Shown here: positions 7,289-14,963 of the stretch, piece by piece
Layout of the letters: each line of letters begins with the position of its first letter
Numbering within the stretch: position 1 is the first letter of the stretch
Assembly (NCBI GenBank): GCA_947307255.1
Contig: CAMZIO010000014.1
Coordinates: forward strand, 1 to 41,138
DNA length: 41,138 bases
DNA from: an uncultured Clostridia bacterium
GTDB taxonomy: Bacteria > Bacillota > Clostridia > Oscillospirales > Oscillospiraceae
Direction of reading: 5' to 3'
Made by a program: the position numbers and the translations under genes
Notes under the pieces: generated by a model
Databases searched by the model: none
Told to the model about the DNA's origin: nothing
The model's input: only the letters and a program-made list of their open reading frames with translations

Positions 7289-7888
7289 ATGGAATACTTT
7301 CCTGCGGCGCTGGAAACTCTGGTCGAGCAGTTTGCGCGCCTGCCGGGCATCGGCAGCAAGAGCGCGCAGCGCCTGGCCTTTTACGTGCTGAGCCTGAGCG
7401 AGGAGGAGACGCAGCGTTTTGCCGACGCGATCGTTACCGCCAAGCGTACCGTTACCCTCTGTCCCGTATGCCGTAATCTGACGGACGGCGGTCTGTGTCC
7501 GATCTGCTCGTCCGCCAAACGCGATCCGTCCGTGATCTGCGTGGTGGCCGACCCGCGCGACGTCGTGGCGATCGAGCGCGCACGCGAGTTTTCCGGGCGC
7601 TATCACGTGCTCCACGGCGTGATCTCCCCGATGAACCACATCGGGCCGGACGACCTGGAGATCAAATCCCTGCTCGACCGCGTAGCAGGCGGCGGCGTGG
7701 AGGAGGTCATCATGGCCACCAACCCCGACACCGAGGGCGAAGCCACGGCGATGTATCTGGCGCGGCTGCTGCGCCCGTTCGGCGTGCGCGTAACGCGCCT
7801 TGCCTACGGCATCCCCGTGGGCGGGCATCTGGAATTTGCCGACGACGCGACGCTCATGCGCGCGCTGGAGGGCCGGCGGGATATCTGA
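7289..7888 (+). CDS. recR: Recombination mediator protein RecR
   Basis: 199 residues, the standard length. It has an N-terminal helix-hairpin-helix (LPGIGSKSAQRLAFY), a C4 zinc finger (CPVCRNL...CPIC) near 57-72, a Toprim domain with VVADPRDVVAIER and the TNPDTEGEATA Walker-B-like segment. RecR forms a ring that with RecO helps load RecA on gapped DNA. It starts four bases after rpe, with GCGAGGA as RBS inside the rpe end. Its usual partner genes (dnaX, YbaB family) are not next to it here. Confidence 0.96.
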   Translation: MEYFPAALETLVEQFARLPGIGSKSAQRLAFYVLSLSEEETQRFADAIVTAKRTVTLCPVCRNLTDGGLCPICSSAKRDPSVICVVADPRDVVAIERAREFSGRYHVLHGVISPMNHIGPDDLEIKSLLDRVAGGGVEEVIMATNPDTEGEATAMYLARLLRPFGVRVTRLAYGIPVGGHLEFADDATLMRALEGRRDI

Positions 7889-7899
7889 GGCAAATCAGG

Positions 7900-7919
7900 A
7901 AGCGGCGCCGCCGCTTTTT
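7900..7919 (+). terminator. Terminator of rpe-recR
   Basis: AAGCGGC-GCC-GCCGCTT followed by TTT, 12 bases after the recR stop. Confidence 0.75.
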
Positions 7920-7974
7920 GAACGGGCTTTTGATCAAGTCTGTGCGCATGAAGCCCGGCGGGAATCATTCTATA

Positions 7975-8009
7975 AAAAAGCCGCTGCAGCGAGTGCTGCA
8001 GCGGCTTTT
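7975..8009. terminator. Terminator after the SLH 5'-nucleotidase gene
   Basis: The stem AAAAGCCGCTGCAGC / GCTGCAGCGGCTTTT is nearly perfect and flanked by A and T runs, so it can stop transcription from either side. It lies 30 bases 3' of the nucleotidase stop. Confidence 0.9.
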
Positions 8010-8039
8010 CCGTTATCCGTTTGCGGGGCAGAGGCTTTC

Positions 8040-10178
8040 TTACGCCGCGATGCCCTGATAGGCCATGAGCATCTTCGCCACCTGCGCGCGGGTCGCGCTG
8101 CCGGTGGGATTGAGGGTTCCGTCGCCCATGCCGTTGATGATTTCCGCGCCGCAGGCCCACTGCATCGCAGGCATGGCCCATTCACTGATGGAGAAAGCGT
8201 CGTCATAGGAGAGGATGTTCGTGTCTTCGCCTACGCTGACGTCAACCTTCTTGAACTGAGCGTAACGGTAGAGCATGGTAGCCAGCTCCTGGCGGCTGAT
8301 CTGCGCGGTTGGATTGGTACCGTCGGAGATCTCGCTCTCGACCGCCCACTGCACGCCCTTGGCGTACCAGGTCTCGCCCTCGGCCGGCGTGGTGTCCACG
8401 CCCTCCATGCGGGCGAGCATCGTCATGATCATGCCGCGGGTGGTGGTGCCGTTGGGGTCAAAGCTCTTCTCGCTCACGCCGTTCATGATCTTATTCTCCA
8501 GCGCGTAGTTCACGCCGTCGAGATACCAGGCGCCTTCCTTCAGATCGGCAAAGCAGATCTGGGTCTGGTCGCCGCGGGACTTGGCGTACTTCTCTGCAGA
8601 GATCACACCGTCGAGCACTTCCTCGACGTAAGCCATCACGGCCTCGTCCATGACGATGCCGGTGTCAAACTGGGCGCTGGCCGCCTTGAAGGCGTAGTAG
8701 GTGTCGCCGCCGGCCGCGCAGAAGTTGTTGGTGACAACGGCGTAGGTGTCGGTGGGGCTGAAGGGCTTGCCGTTGATGCTCTCGATTTTCACGCGCTGGA
8801 TGGTCTTGGGACCATAGTAGGTGGAATCGGGATAGGTCTGCTCGTTCTTATCGTAGGCGCGATGAGTGTTGAGCGTAAACTGGATCCCTTTGGTCTGAGG
8901 ATAGCCGCCGACGGCGCCGGGCGTGGAATAGGTGGACGCTTCAAGCGCCTCAAGCAGCTCCGCGCCGGTAACGTAGACCACCGCGATCGTGTTGCCGAAG
9001 GGCAGGACCGTATTGAGGTCCTTCTTGGTTACGTCGCCGACCTTAATGGCCGCGCGGATACCGCCGCCGTTGGTGATGGCGACCACGTGGTCGTCGTCAA
9101 CCGTCAGCGCGCCTTCCTTCAGCACGCTCCAAACCAGCGCATCGGTGATCAGATCGCCGTTGTTGGTCTCCTCGGTGCGGTTGCCGGGGGCCTTCGCGCC
9201 GTTGAGCTCCACCTCGCTCTTGGCGAAGACGACGTTGTACTCCGCGTCCACGCGGTCGATGATCTTCTTGGCCTCGGCCGCAACGGCCTCGTCCTTGGCA
9301 AGGCCCTCGGTGGGAACGAGGAAGCGATCCTCGATGGCCTTGGTGGCATTGTCGATAACGACCACGCCGACGTTTTCAAACTTGGTACCGGTGGACTGAA
9401 CGCTCTCGCCGTTCTCGCCCGCGGTCATCACCGTGTGGGAGTGGCCGTCAATGATCAGGTCGATGCCCTTGGTGTTGGCATACAGATCCACGGAGCGGTG
9501 GCCGTCCGGAGCGGACTCGTCGTCCACGCCCAGATGGGCAAGGCAGATGACGAGGTCGGCGTCCTTCAGCGCGTCGATCTCCGCCTGAGCGCACTTGTAC
9601 AGATCGCCCTTGGTGAGGAACTTGATGCCCTGGATCAAGGCGGGGTTGACCTTGGTCTGGGTCTCGGGCGTCTCCAGGCCGAAAAAGCCGATCTTCATGC
9701 CGGATTTGGCGGTGTAGAGATAGTGGCCGTCATAGATGGCCTTGCCGTTTTCCTGCACGTCCGCACAGAGAACCTTACCGGTGAACTTGCTGAGGTTTTC
9801 CTTCAGCTGGGCATAGCCGAAGTCAAACTCGTGGTTGCCGAGCGTAACGACGTCGTAGCCCACAGCGTTCATCATGGTAATTGCGTCCGCCCCCTTGGTG
9901 GTGCTGACGTAGGGCGTGCCCTGGCTGAAGTCGCCGGCGTCGACGAGGATCACCTCGGCGCCCTTGCTCTCCAGCTCGCTCTTGAGCGCGGCGATACAGG
10001 CATAGCCCTCCAGCGCGCCGTGCACGTCGTTCGAGTGCAGGATCACGGTCTTGCCGGTGTAATCATCGGCGAGCTTTTCGACCTTCTTCGCCTCAAAGTC
10101 CGCCATGACGTTGACGCTCAGAGAGATCGTCATGATCATAGCCAGAAGCAGAGAAAGCATCTTTTTCGTTTTCTTCAT
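8040..10178 (-). CDS. Exported 5'-nucleotidase / cyclic phosphodiesterase with three SLH domains
   Basis: 712 residues. A signal peptide (about 1-26, ending VNVMA) is followed by a metallophosphatase domain with VILHSNDVHG, VDAGDF, LGNHEFD and IDGHSHT, and then a 5_nucleotid_C domain (GDLITDALVW, NGGGIRA, FGNTIAVV). Three S-layer homology repeats fill about the last 190 residues. The protein should be anchored to the cell wall and hydrolyse external nucleotides to nucleosides and phosphate, which could feed the nucleoside uptake and salvage genes at 1-4.6 kb. The start MKKTKKML is preferred over an upstream ATG because it gives a clean signal peptide after a GGAG-type RBS. Confidence 0.93.
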   Translation of the reverse strand: MKKTKKMLSLLLAMIMTISLSVNVMADFEAKKVEKLADDYTGKTVILHSNDVHGALEGYACIAALKSELESKGAEVILVDAGDFSQGTPYVSTTKGADAITMMNAVGYDVVTLGNHEFDFGYAQLKENLSKFTGKVLCADVQENGKAIYDGHYLYTAKSGMKIGFFGLETPETQTKVNPALIQGIKFLTKGDLYKCAQAEIDALKDADLVICLAHLGVDDESAPDGHRSVDLYANTKGIDLIIDGHSHTVMTAGENGESVQSTGTKFENVGVVVIDNATKAIEDRFLVPTEGLAKDEAVAAEAKKIIDRVDAEYNVVFAKSEVELNGAKAPGNRTEETNNGDLITDALVWSVLKEGALTVDDDHVVAITNGGGIRAAIKVGDVTKKDLNTVLPFGNTIAVVYVTGAELLEALEASTYSTPGAVGGYPQTKGIQFTLNTHRAYDKNEQTYPDSTYYGPKTIQRVKIESINGKPFSPTDTYAVVTNNFCAAGGDTYYAFKAASAQFDTGIVMDEAVMAYVEEVLDGVISAEKYAKSRGDQTQICFADLKEGAWYLDGVNYALENKIMNGVSEKSFDPNGTTTRGMIMTMLARMEGVDTTPAEGETWYAKGVQWAVESEISDGTNPTAQISRQELATMLYRYAQFKKVDVSVGEDTNILSYDDAFSISEWAMPAMQWACGAEIINGMGDGTLNPTGSATRAQVAKMLMAYQGIAA

Positions 10179-10221
10179 CCCGTTTTCTCCTTTTGTTTTT
10201 TTGGGTCTCCCCATATTTTAT

Positions 10222-10250
10222 AGGATACTTGCCGCAGGGCCGGATTGCAA
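10222..10250 (-). promoter_or_regulatory. Promoter of the SLH 5'-nucleotidase gene
   Basis: On the minus strand TTGCAA (10245-10250), a 17-base spacer and TATCCT (10222-10227). A second AT-rich stretch, TATAAAAT, lies just downstream. No PhoB-type repeat was recognised. Confidence 0.6.
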
Positions 10251-10283
10251 GCGTTTCGCCCCCGAAAAATAAATTTCGTCAAA

Positions 10284-10321
10284 ATACAAAAAAGGGAAGA
10301 GGGACGTTTGTTCCTCTTCCC
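10284..10321 (-). terminator. Terminator of the unknown membrane-protein gene
   Basis: On the minus strand GGGAAGAGG (read from 10321) and CCTCTTCCC pair across a 10-base loop and are followed by TTTTTTG. Confidence 0.85.
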
Positions 10322-10338
10322 GAAAATTTCTCGCGTCC

Positions 10339-11121
10339 TTACAGCAGCCGGATGGTGTAGTACACAGCCAGGCAGAACGTCAGCGCCGCCAAAAGCCACA
10401 CCCCGTAAAACGCGGCGGCCGGAACGATCAGCGCCAGCGCCACCGTCGCCAGGCACAGGCCCAGCGTGAGAAAGACGAGGCGGTAATCCGCCTGCGCCTC
10501 GAACACGCGCCGGGATTTTGCGCCGGTGCCCAGCATCCCGCCGTTCTTTCGCACGAGCAGGACGCACACCGTCATCAGCAAAACCGCCGCGATCGCCAGC
10601 GCTGCGCACACCCGCACGAGCGCCGCCCACGCCGCCTTATCCGCGCCGCTGCTGAGCAGCACCAGCGCGGCAATGGACACGACAAGCGCCGTGGATTCCA
10701 CCGCGAACTCGCCCGGATAAAGCAGCGCGATAATCCCCAAAACCATCAGCACCGGCACGAGGATGCACATCGCCGTGGTCCCCTCGCCGTAGATCTTGCG
10801 CATCAGCACGGAGGAAAACGCAAAGAACGCCCCGCAGCCGAGCAGCCAGCCGCCCCACCGGGCAAAGCCCTCTTTTTTGCCGCGCAGGAAAAGCAGCGCC
10901 GCGCCGACGATCGCCGCAGCGAGCCCCACCCAGGTCATCACCTGTAAAAAGCTGTTTGCCGCCAGAACCTGTCCGACCGTTCCCCCCACGAAGTAGGTGT
11001 TGATCAGCAGCAGGTATGCCTCCGCCGCCAGGCCCGCCAGCAGCAGCACCGTCGCCCGATTCACGTTCCGGTTTTTTTTGCGGCCGTGCTCCGGGCTCTT
11101 ATCGTTTGGTTTCTTTGCCAT
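10339..11121 (-). CDS. Unrecognised multi-pass membrane protein
   Basis: 260 residues, no family recognised. The first about 22 residues are very basic (KKPNDKSPEHGRKKNRN), followed by about eight hydrophobic segments. A charged loop lies near residues 195-215 (RKNGGMLGTGAKSRRVFEAQ). There are no enzyme motifs. The RBS TTGGAGG lies about 10 bases before ATG 11119-11121. It has its own promoter (11187-11215) and terminator, so it is a single-gene unit between the nucleotidase and the divergent nrdD gene. Neighbours give no functional clue. Confidence 0.8.
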   Translation of the reverse strand: MAKKPNDKSPEHGRKKNRNVNRATVLLLAGLAAEAYLLLINTYFVGGTVGQVLAANSFLQVMTWVGLAAAIVGAALLFLRGKKEGFARWGGWLLGCGAFFAFSSVLMRKIYGEGTTAMCILVPVLMVLGIIALLYPGEFAVESTALVVSIAALVLLSSGADKAAWAALVRVCAALAIAAVLLMTVCVLLVRKNGGMLGTGAKSRRVFEAQADYRLVFLTLGLCLATVALALIVPAAAFYGVWLLAALTFCLAVYYTIRLL

Positions 11122-11186
11122 CTATCAAAGCCTCCAAAAGGTATCGTATCAAGTTTGCTCCGCCTGCAGGCAGACCATTCGTTGCT

Positions 11187-11215
11187 ATGTTAACAGAAAA
11201 CTTTTCAATTTGCAA
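11187..11215 (-). promoter_or_regulatory. Promoter of the unknown membrane-protein gene
   Basis: On the minus strand TTGCAA (11210-11215), a 17-base spacer and TAACAT (11187-11192). It lies in the 371-base gap between this gene and nrdD; the rest of the gap is AT-rich and holds the nrdD promoter and the NrdR-like site. Confidence 0.6.
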
Positions 11216-11360
11216 GGCAATTTTTACATCTGCGTGTTTTTTCTCGCCCGTCCCCGCTTCGGGCGGCGTATTGTTACAATATTTAGATGTATTTCCGCAT
11301 TCAGATACAAAATCTTGTTGTTCATCCGGGAAAATTTTTTCATTTTTTAGCAAATAAGGC

Positions 11361-11389
11361 TTGCATTTCCCAAAAAGCCGGCATATAAT
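11361..11389 (+). promoter_or_regulatory. Promoter of nrdD
   Basis: TTGCAT (11361-11366), a 17-base spacer and TATAAT (11384-11389), about 100 bases before the nrdD start. Confidence 0.8.
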
Positions 11390-11411
11390 GTGCTTGCATC
11401 GCAAAATCAAC

Positions 11412-11425
11412 CACAAGATATTGTG
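11412..11425. promoter_or_regulatory. NrdR-like box upstream of nrdD
   Basis: CACAAGATATTGTG closely resembles the known NrdR box (ACACwATATwTTGTGT), the operator for the ATP-cone repressor of ribonucleotide reductase genes. NrdR normally binds two boxes about three helical turns apart; a weaker candidate overlaps the -10 (about 11379-11392, ending ATGTG). No nrdR gene is in the window. Confidence 0.7.
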
Positions 11426-11492
11426 CTGCATTTTGGAAGATCAACCGCTTGCCCTGGGCAAGGCGCACATCACCGGAGGGAGAGAGATTTCT

Positions 11493-13691
11493 ATGAGAGT
11501 CATCAAAAGAAACGGCGCGGAAGTCGAATTCGACATCATGAAGATCGTCGCCGCAATCACCAAGGCGAACAACGTCGTCGACGAGGCGGAACGCATGACG
11601 CCCGTACAGATCCGCCGCATTTCCGAAAGCGTGGAGCTGGCCTGTCAGAAGCTGGATCGCGCCCCCACGGTGGAGGAGATTCAGGATCTGGTGGAAACGC
11701 ACATCATGGCGCACGGCGCGTTCGAGGTCGCCAAGCGCTACATCACCTATCGTTACACCCGCTCGCTGATTCGTAAATCCAACACCACGGACGACAAGAT
11801 CCTGACTCTGATCGAGTGCAACAACGAAGAGGCCAAGCAGGAAAACTCCAACAAGAACCCCGTCGTCAACTCCACCCAGCGCGACTATATGGCCGGCGAG
11901 GTCTCCCGCGATCTGACCAGCCGCATCCTGCTGCCGCAGGACATCGTGCAGGCGCATGAGGAGGGCATCATTCACTTCCACGACGCGGACTACTATGCCC
12001 AGCATATGCACAACTGCGATCTGGTCAATCTGGAGGATATGCTGGAAAACGGCACGGTCATCACCGGCACGCTGATCGAGCGGCCGCACTCCTTCGCCAC
12101 CGCCTGCAACATCGCCACGCAGATCGTTGCGCAGGTTGCTTCCAATCAGTACGGCGGGCAGAGTATCTCGCTGACGCATCTTGCTCCCTTTGTGGACGTG
12201 AGCCGCCGGAAGATCCGTGCGACCGTGCTCTCCGAGGTGGAGGATCTGGACTGCAAGCCCACTGAGGAGCAGATCAACTGCATCGTGGAAAAGCGCCTGC
12301 GCGAGGAAATTCGCCGCGGCGTGCAGACCATTCAGTATCAGGTCGTTACACTGCTGACCACCAACGGTCAGGCGCCGTTCATCACCGTATTCATGTACCT
12401 CGGCGAGGCGGAGGATGAGCAGACGAAGAAGGATCTCGCACTGATCATCGAAGAGACGCTTGAACAGCGTTACCAGGGCGTGAAAAACGAGCAGGGCGTT
12501 TGGGTTACGCCCGCCTTTCCCAAGCTGATCTACGTGCTGGAGGAGGACAACATCCACGAGGATTCCCCCTACTACTACCTCACCAAGCTTGCCGCCAAGT
12601 GCACGGCGCGGCGTATGGTGCCCGACTATATCAGCGCCAAAAAGATGCTTGAGCTCAAGGGCGACGTGTACGCCTGCATGGGCTGCCGCTCCTTCCTCAC
12701 GCCGGACCGCTTCACCGACGCCGGGATCGGCAACATCGCCAACGCCAAAAACTACGTTCCCGGCAAGCACCGCTATTACGGCCGCTTCAACCAGGGCGTT
12801 GTAACGCTCAACCTGCCGGACATCGCGCTCTCCTCCGGCGGCAACATTGAGAAATTCTGGAGCATTTTCGACGAGCGGCTGGATCTGTGCTACCGCGCGC
12901 TGATGTGCCGCCACGAGCGGCTCAAGGGCACGCTGTCCGACGCGGCGCCCATCCTCTGGCAGCACGGCGCGATCGCACGTCTTGAAAAGGGCGAGCCGAT
13001 CGACAAGCTGCTCTACAACGGCTATTCCACCATTTCGCTCGGCTACGCGGGACTTTACGAGTGCGTCAAATACATGACCGGCAAGTCCCACACCGATCCC
13101 TCCGCCACGCCGTTCGCGCTGGAGATCATGCAGTACATGAACGACGCCTGCAAGCGCTGGAAGGAAAAGCACAACATCGACTTCTCCATCTACGGCACGC
13201 CGCTGGAATCCACGACCTATAAGTTCGCCAAGTGCCTGCAAAAGCGCTTCGGCGTGATTGAGGGCGTAACCGACAAGGGTTATATCACCAACAGCTACCA
13301 CGTCCACGTTACCGAGGAGATCAACGCCTTCGACAAGCTTCGCTTTGAGGCGCAGTTCCAGCATCTCTCCCCCGGCGGTGCGATCAGCTACGTGGAAGTG
13401 CCCAATATGCAAAACAACCTGGAGGCCGTGCTGCAGGTGATGAAGTTCATCTACGACAACATCATCTACGCCGAGCTGAACACCAAGAGCGATTACTGCC
13501 AGGTTTGCGGCTGGGACGGCGAAATCGACATCGTTGAGGACAACGGCAAGCTGATCTGGAAATGCCCCAAGTGCGGCAATACCGATCAGGATAAGATGAA
13601 CGTGGCCCGCCGTACCTGCGGCTATATCGGAACGCAGTTCTGGAACCAGGGCCGCACGCAGGAGATCAAGGAGCGCGTGCTCCATCTGTAA
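11493..13691 (+). CDS. nrdD: Anaerobic ribonucleoside-triphosphate reductase NrdD
   Basis: 732 residues. An N-terminal ATP-cone (MRVIKRNGAEVEFDIMKI onward, about 1-90) is the allosteric domain. The ten-stranded glycyl-radical barrel follows. The C terminus has two zinc-binding CxxC pairs (CQVCG, CPKCG) and the glycyl-radical loop RRTCGYIG. It reduces ribonucleoside triphosphates to dNTPs with formate as reductant after activation by NrdG, and is inactivated by oxygen. The start ATG 11493 follows GGAGGG; the upstream in-frame extension covers the promoter and NrdR-like box. A terminator separates it from nrdG. Confidence 0.96.
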   Translation: MRVIKRNGAEVEFDIMKIVAAITKANNVVDEAERMTPVQIRRISESVELACQKLDRAPTVEEIQDLVETHIMAHGAFEVAKRYITYRYTRSLIRKSNTTDDKILTLIECNNEEAKQENSNKNPVVNSTQRDYMAGEVSRDLTSRILLPQDIVQAHEEGIIHFHDADYYAQHMHNCDLVNLEDMLENGTVITGTLIERPHSFATACNIATQIVAQVASNQYGGQSISLTHLAPFVDVSRRKIRATVLSEVEDLDCKPTEEQINCIVEKRLREEIRRGVQTIQYQVVTLLTTNGQAPFITVFMYLGEAEDEQTKKDLALIIEETLEQRYQGVKNEQGVWVTPAFPKLIYVLEEDNIHEDSPYYYLTKLAAKCTARRMVPDYISAKKMLELKGDVYACMGCRSFLTPDRFTDAGIGNIANAKNYVPGKHRYYGRFNQGVVTLNLPDIALSSGGNIEKFWSIFDERLDLCYRALMCRHERLKGTLSDAAPILWQHGAIARLEKGEPIDKLLYNGYSTISLGYAGLYECVKYMTGKSHTDPSATPFALEIMQYMNDACKRWKEKHNIDFSIYGTPLESTTYKFAKCLQKRFGVIEGVTDKGYITNSYHVHVTEEINAFDKLRFEAQFQHLSPGGAISYVEVPNMQNNLEAVLQVMKFIYDNIIYAELNTKSDYCQVCGWDGEIDIVEDNGKLIWKCPKCGNTDQDKMNVARRTCGYIGTQFWNQGRTQEIKERVLHL

Positions 13692-13701
13692 AAAACGCTT
13701 C

Positions 13702-13734
13702 AAAAGCAAAGGCGGCGAAGCCGCCTTTGCTTTT
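13702..13734 (+). terminator. Terminator after nrdD
   Basis: AAAAGCAAAGGCGGC-GAA-GCCGCCTTTGCTTTT is a 15-base-pair perfect stem right after nrdD. nrdG, 180 bases further on, therefore needs readthrough or its own promoter. Confidence 0.92.
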
Positions 13735-13802
13735 GAACGGGCCCTCGCCGCACGCGGCGTCCGCCCCCGTGCCGCGGCCTTATCCATTCATTCCGCGCCC
13801 GG

Positions 13803-13904
13803 CTTCCCGCTCTGATCGGGCGGCACAGTATGCTGATTTATCTTGCCCATCAGTCGGTGCTCTACCTGCTGGTCATAGTGGGGCGGCAATTCTTTTTGAA
13901 CTGA
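13803..13904 (+). pseudogene. C-terminal scrap of an acyltransferase-type (DUF1624/HGSNAT-like) membrane protein
   Basis: In the frame of the ATG at 13830 the sequence reads LIGRHSMLIYLAHQSVLYLL and ends in a stop at 13902-13904. This matches my memory of the C-terminal signature of DUF1624 / heparan-glucosaminide acetyltransferase-like membrane proteins (G+hSl-iYLiHQPvLy). The rest of such a gene (about 300 residues) is missing: upstream is the nrdD terminator. I read it as a decayed remnant left by a deletion between nrdD and nrdG. A translated 24-residue peptide from ATG 13830 cannot be ruled out, but no good RBS is visible. Confidence 0.5.
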
Positions 13905-13914
13905 GGAGTCAACC

Positions 13915-14436
13915 ATGCACTACGGTGAGATCAAAAACTGCGACATTGCCAACGGCGAGGGCGTGCGCGTAACGCTGTTCGTCTCCGGCTGCACCAATCA
14001 CTGCAAAAACTGTTTCCAACCCCAAACCTGGGACTTTTGTTACGGCCAGCCCTTCACCGCCGAGACGGAGGAGCATCTGATGACCCTGCTCGCCCCCGAT
14101 CATATCAACGGGCTGACCCTGCTCGGCGGCGAGCCGTTCGAGCCTGAAAACCAGCGTGCGCTGGTGCCCTTTCTGCGCCGCGTGCGCGAGCGGTTCCCGG
14201 GCAAGAGCATCTGGAGCTTTTCGGGCTTTACGCTGGAGGAAATGCAAACCGACGGCGCCCATCCCCGCTGTGAGGTAACGGATGAGATGCTCTCCCTGCT
14301 CGACGTGCTGGTGGATGGGCGTTACGTGGACGAGCTGCACGATATCTCGCTGCGCTTCCGCGGTTCGTCCAATCAGCGGTTGATTGATCTGAAGGAAACG
14401 CGCCGCCAGGGCAAACTCGTCCTCTGGGACAAATAA
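13915..14436 (+). CDS. nrdG: Anaerobic ribonucleotide-reductase activating protein NrdG (radical SAM)
   Basis: 173 residues. The CxxxCxxC motif in GCTNHCKNCF binds the 4Fe-4S cluster that cleaves S-adenosylmethionine; LLGGEPF is the SAM-contacting GGE motif. It installs the glycyl radical in NrdD. RBS TGAGGAG precedes ATG 13915. It is followed after 11 bases by dut, so NrdG and dUTPase are probably co-translated from one message that keeps the dNTP pool supplied and clean. Confidence 0.95.
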   Translation: MHYGEIKNCDIANGEGVRVTLFVSGCTNHCKNCFQPQTWDFCYGQPFTAETEEHLMTLLAPDHINGLTLLGGEPFEPENQRALVPFLRRVRERFPGKSIWSFSGFTLEEMQTDGAHPRCEVTDEMLSLLDVLVDGRYVDELHDISLRFRGSSNQRLIDLKETRRQGKLVLWDK

Positions 14437-14447
14437 GGAGGCGGCAC

Positions 14448-14885
14448 ATGGCACGGGTTCCCATCAAAAAACTCCGCTCGCAGGCCATCCTGCCCGCCTC
14501 CGGCTCTCGCTGCGCCGCAGGCTATGACCTCTATGCCTGTCTGGAGGACGAGGTTCAGCTTCTTCCCCATCAAACGCAGATGATTCCCACCGGCCTCGCC
14601 GTCGCCCTGCCGGAGGGCACGTTCGGCGCGGTATTCGCCCGCAGCGGCCTCGCCGCGAAGGAGGGGCTGCGCCCCGCCAACTGCGTCGGCGTGATCGACA
14701 GCGACTATCGCGGCGAGGTGATGGTGGCAGTGCACAACGACAGCCCGATTCCCAGGACCGTCCAGCCCGGCGAGCGCATCGCACAGCTGGTGCTGCTGCC
14801 CTTCCTGCCCATGGAATTTGACGAGGTCGACGCGCTGAGCGAAACCGCACGCGGAACGGGCGGCTTCGGCAGCACCGGAAAATAA
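14448..14885 (+). CDS. dut: dUTP diphosphatase
   Basis: 145 residues, the trimeric dUTPase. All five family motifs are visible: AAGYDLYA, ARSGLAAKEGL, GVIDSDYRGE, PGERIAQLVL and the flexible C-terminal RGTGGFGSTG. It hydrolyses dUTP to dUMP and pyrophosphate. RBS AAGGAGG precedes ATG 14448. It lies downstream of nrdG in the same operon. Confidence 0.96.
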   Translation: MARVPIKKLRSQAILPASGSRCAAGYDLYACLEDEVQLLPHQTQMIPTGLAVALPEGTFGAVFARSGLAAKEGLRPANCVGVIDSDYRGEVMVAVHNDSPIPRTVQPGERIAQLVLLPFLPMEFDEVDALSETARGTGGFGSTGK

Positions 14886-14925
14886 GTCCGCTCGGAAATG
14901 CCGCGCGGAAAAGTGCATTGGAAAA

Positions 14926-14956
14926 GGCCGGGTATCTCGGATACCCGGCCTTTTTT
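14926..14956. terminator. Terminator between dut and the convergent ABC transporter
   Basis: GGCCGGGTAT-CTCGG-ATACCCGGCC followed by TTTTTT, with AAAA on the other side. It probably serves both convergent genes. Confidence 0.92.
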
Positions 14957-14963
14957 CTTCGTA

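Noticed and set aside
7800..10223. An 807-codon open frame antisense to the SLH 5'-nucleotidase, and similar long frames antisense to niaR-udk-deoD (2328-3968), nrdD (11340-13787), the S41 protease (20077-22095), guaA (22961-24457) and the moa/mod genes (35142-37307)
   Set aside because: They are mirror frames of clear genes in GC-rich DNA, are rich in Arg/His/Ala, have no plausible start sites, and resemble no family.
11099..11431. A 110-codon minus-strand frame covering the gap upstream of the unknown membrane protein
   Set aside because: The composition is less absurd than other shadows, but it spans the promoters of both flanking genes and the NrdR-like box and has no RBS at its only ATG.
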